Shown here: positions 5,253 through 5,469 of the stretch, piece by piece
Layout of the letters: each line of letters opens with the position of its first letter
Numbering within the stretch: the stretch's first letter is position 1
Assembly: GCA_947065955.1 (NCBI GenBank)
Contig: CAMSXY010000086.1
Location: forward strand, 1 to 5,469
Length of the DNA: 5,469 nt
Source: an uncultured Caryophanales bacterium
GTDB lineage: Bacteria > Bacillota_I > Bacilli_A > RF39 > UBA660
Reading direction: 5' to 3'
Position numbers and translations under genes: made by a program
Notes under the pieces: generated by a model
What the model was told of the DNA's origin: nothing
The model's database searches: none
What the model saw: the letters and a program-made list of their open reading frames with translations, nothing else

Positions 5253-5469
5253 ATGAGCAAAGAAAATTCTTTAGAAGGAATATTTAAATATGTAACAGAC
5301 GATCAACTTTTAAGAGAAAACGGATTCATGTATGCAGAAATCAAGGAATTAAAACAAAAAATAGACTTTCTCACAAAAAGAGAAAACAAACTACAACAAA
5401 TTGAGCAAATGTTCAAAAGTGGAATTGTAGATCTAGATGAATTGAGAAAGATTGTTTTAGAGAAGGAAG
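5253..5469 (+). CDS. N-terminal part of a small coiled-coil protein (runs off the window)
   Basis: The frame opens at ATG 5253 and stays open to the right edge, giving 72 residues so far. After a short start (MSKENSLEGIFKYV), residues about 25-52 form a charged amphipathic helix likely to be a coiled coil (EIKELKQKIDFLTKRENKLQ). A second short helical segment follows (FKSGIVDLDELRKIVLEKE). No family is recognised. The SD is weak (GCGAG around 5240-5244), and no convincing + strand promoter was found in the 67-nt gap, so it may depend on read-through from the operon across the - strand gene. It lies back to back with that gene and starts 20 nt beyond its -35 box. The design of a charged helix then a short tail is like that of the gene at 125-346, but clear homology is not visible. 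Confidence 0.7.
   Translation, partial: MSKENSLEGIFKYVTDDQLLRENGFMYAEIKELKQKIDFLTKRENKLQQIEQMFKSGIVDLDELRKIVLEKE

Noticed and set aside
5186..5260. Upstream extension of the - strand gene to a TTG at 5260
   Set aside because: The extension would contain the promoter and SD and overlap the + strand gene at 5253; ATG 5185 has a proper SD.

Overview
The window looks like the replication/recombination module of a low-GC Gram-positive (Bacillota) phage or prophage. The DNA is strongly A+T-rich, genes are packed with overlapping stops and starts, several begin at TTG or GTG behind strong Shine-Dalgarno (SD) sites, and the readable products are typical phage DNA-metabolism proteins. TGA is used as a stop and tryptophan is TGG, so the standard bacterial code fits. 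Host genus and integration state cannot be told from this sequence.

Layout, left to right on the + strand: the 3' end of an unrecognised gene (2-106); a small charged coiled-coil protein (125-346); a 498-residue protein joining a RecB-type PD-(D/E)XK nuclease to a P-loop ATPase (355-1851); a probable single-strand DNA-binding protein with an acidic tail (1853-2467); a DnaD/replisome-organizer-like initiation protein (2479-3225); a DnaB-type replicative helicase (3225-4460); and an ERCC4/XPF-fold nuclease (4454-4921). These read as one co-directional transcription unit. After that, a small gene on the - strand (4946-5185) has its own near-consensus sigma-A promoter, a moron-like arrangement. 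A second charged coiled-coil protein then starts on the + strand (5253) and runs off the window.

How the genes may work together (inference): the organizer binds the origin and loads the helicase; the SSB coats the exposed strands; the nuclease-ATPase and the ERCC4 nuclease process recombination or branched replication intermediates. A candidate origin lies inside the organizer gene. It has three AAGCCCCT repeats plus one inverted GGGGC core, a palindrome, and a roughly 75-nt A-rich purine strand, all in the part encoding the low-complexity linker between the two protein domains. This resembles the layout of lambda ori within gene O.

Most worth checking: the candidate intragenic origin, the in-frame nuclease-ATPase fusion that keeps an apparently functional internal start, and the independently promoted antisense gene. 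I see no CRISPR array, tRNA, rRNA, insertion sequence or attachment site, and no clear evidence of a wholly new multi-gene system. No non-coding stretch exceeds about 70 bases.
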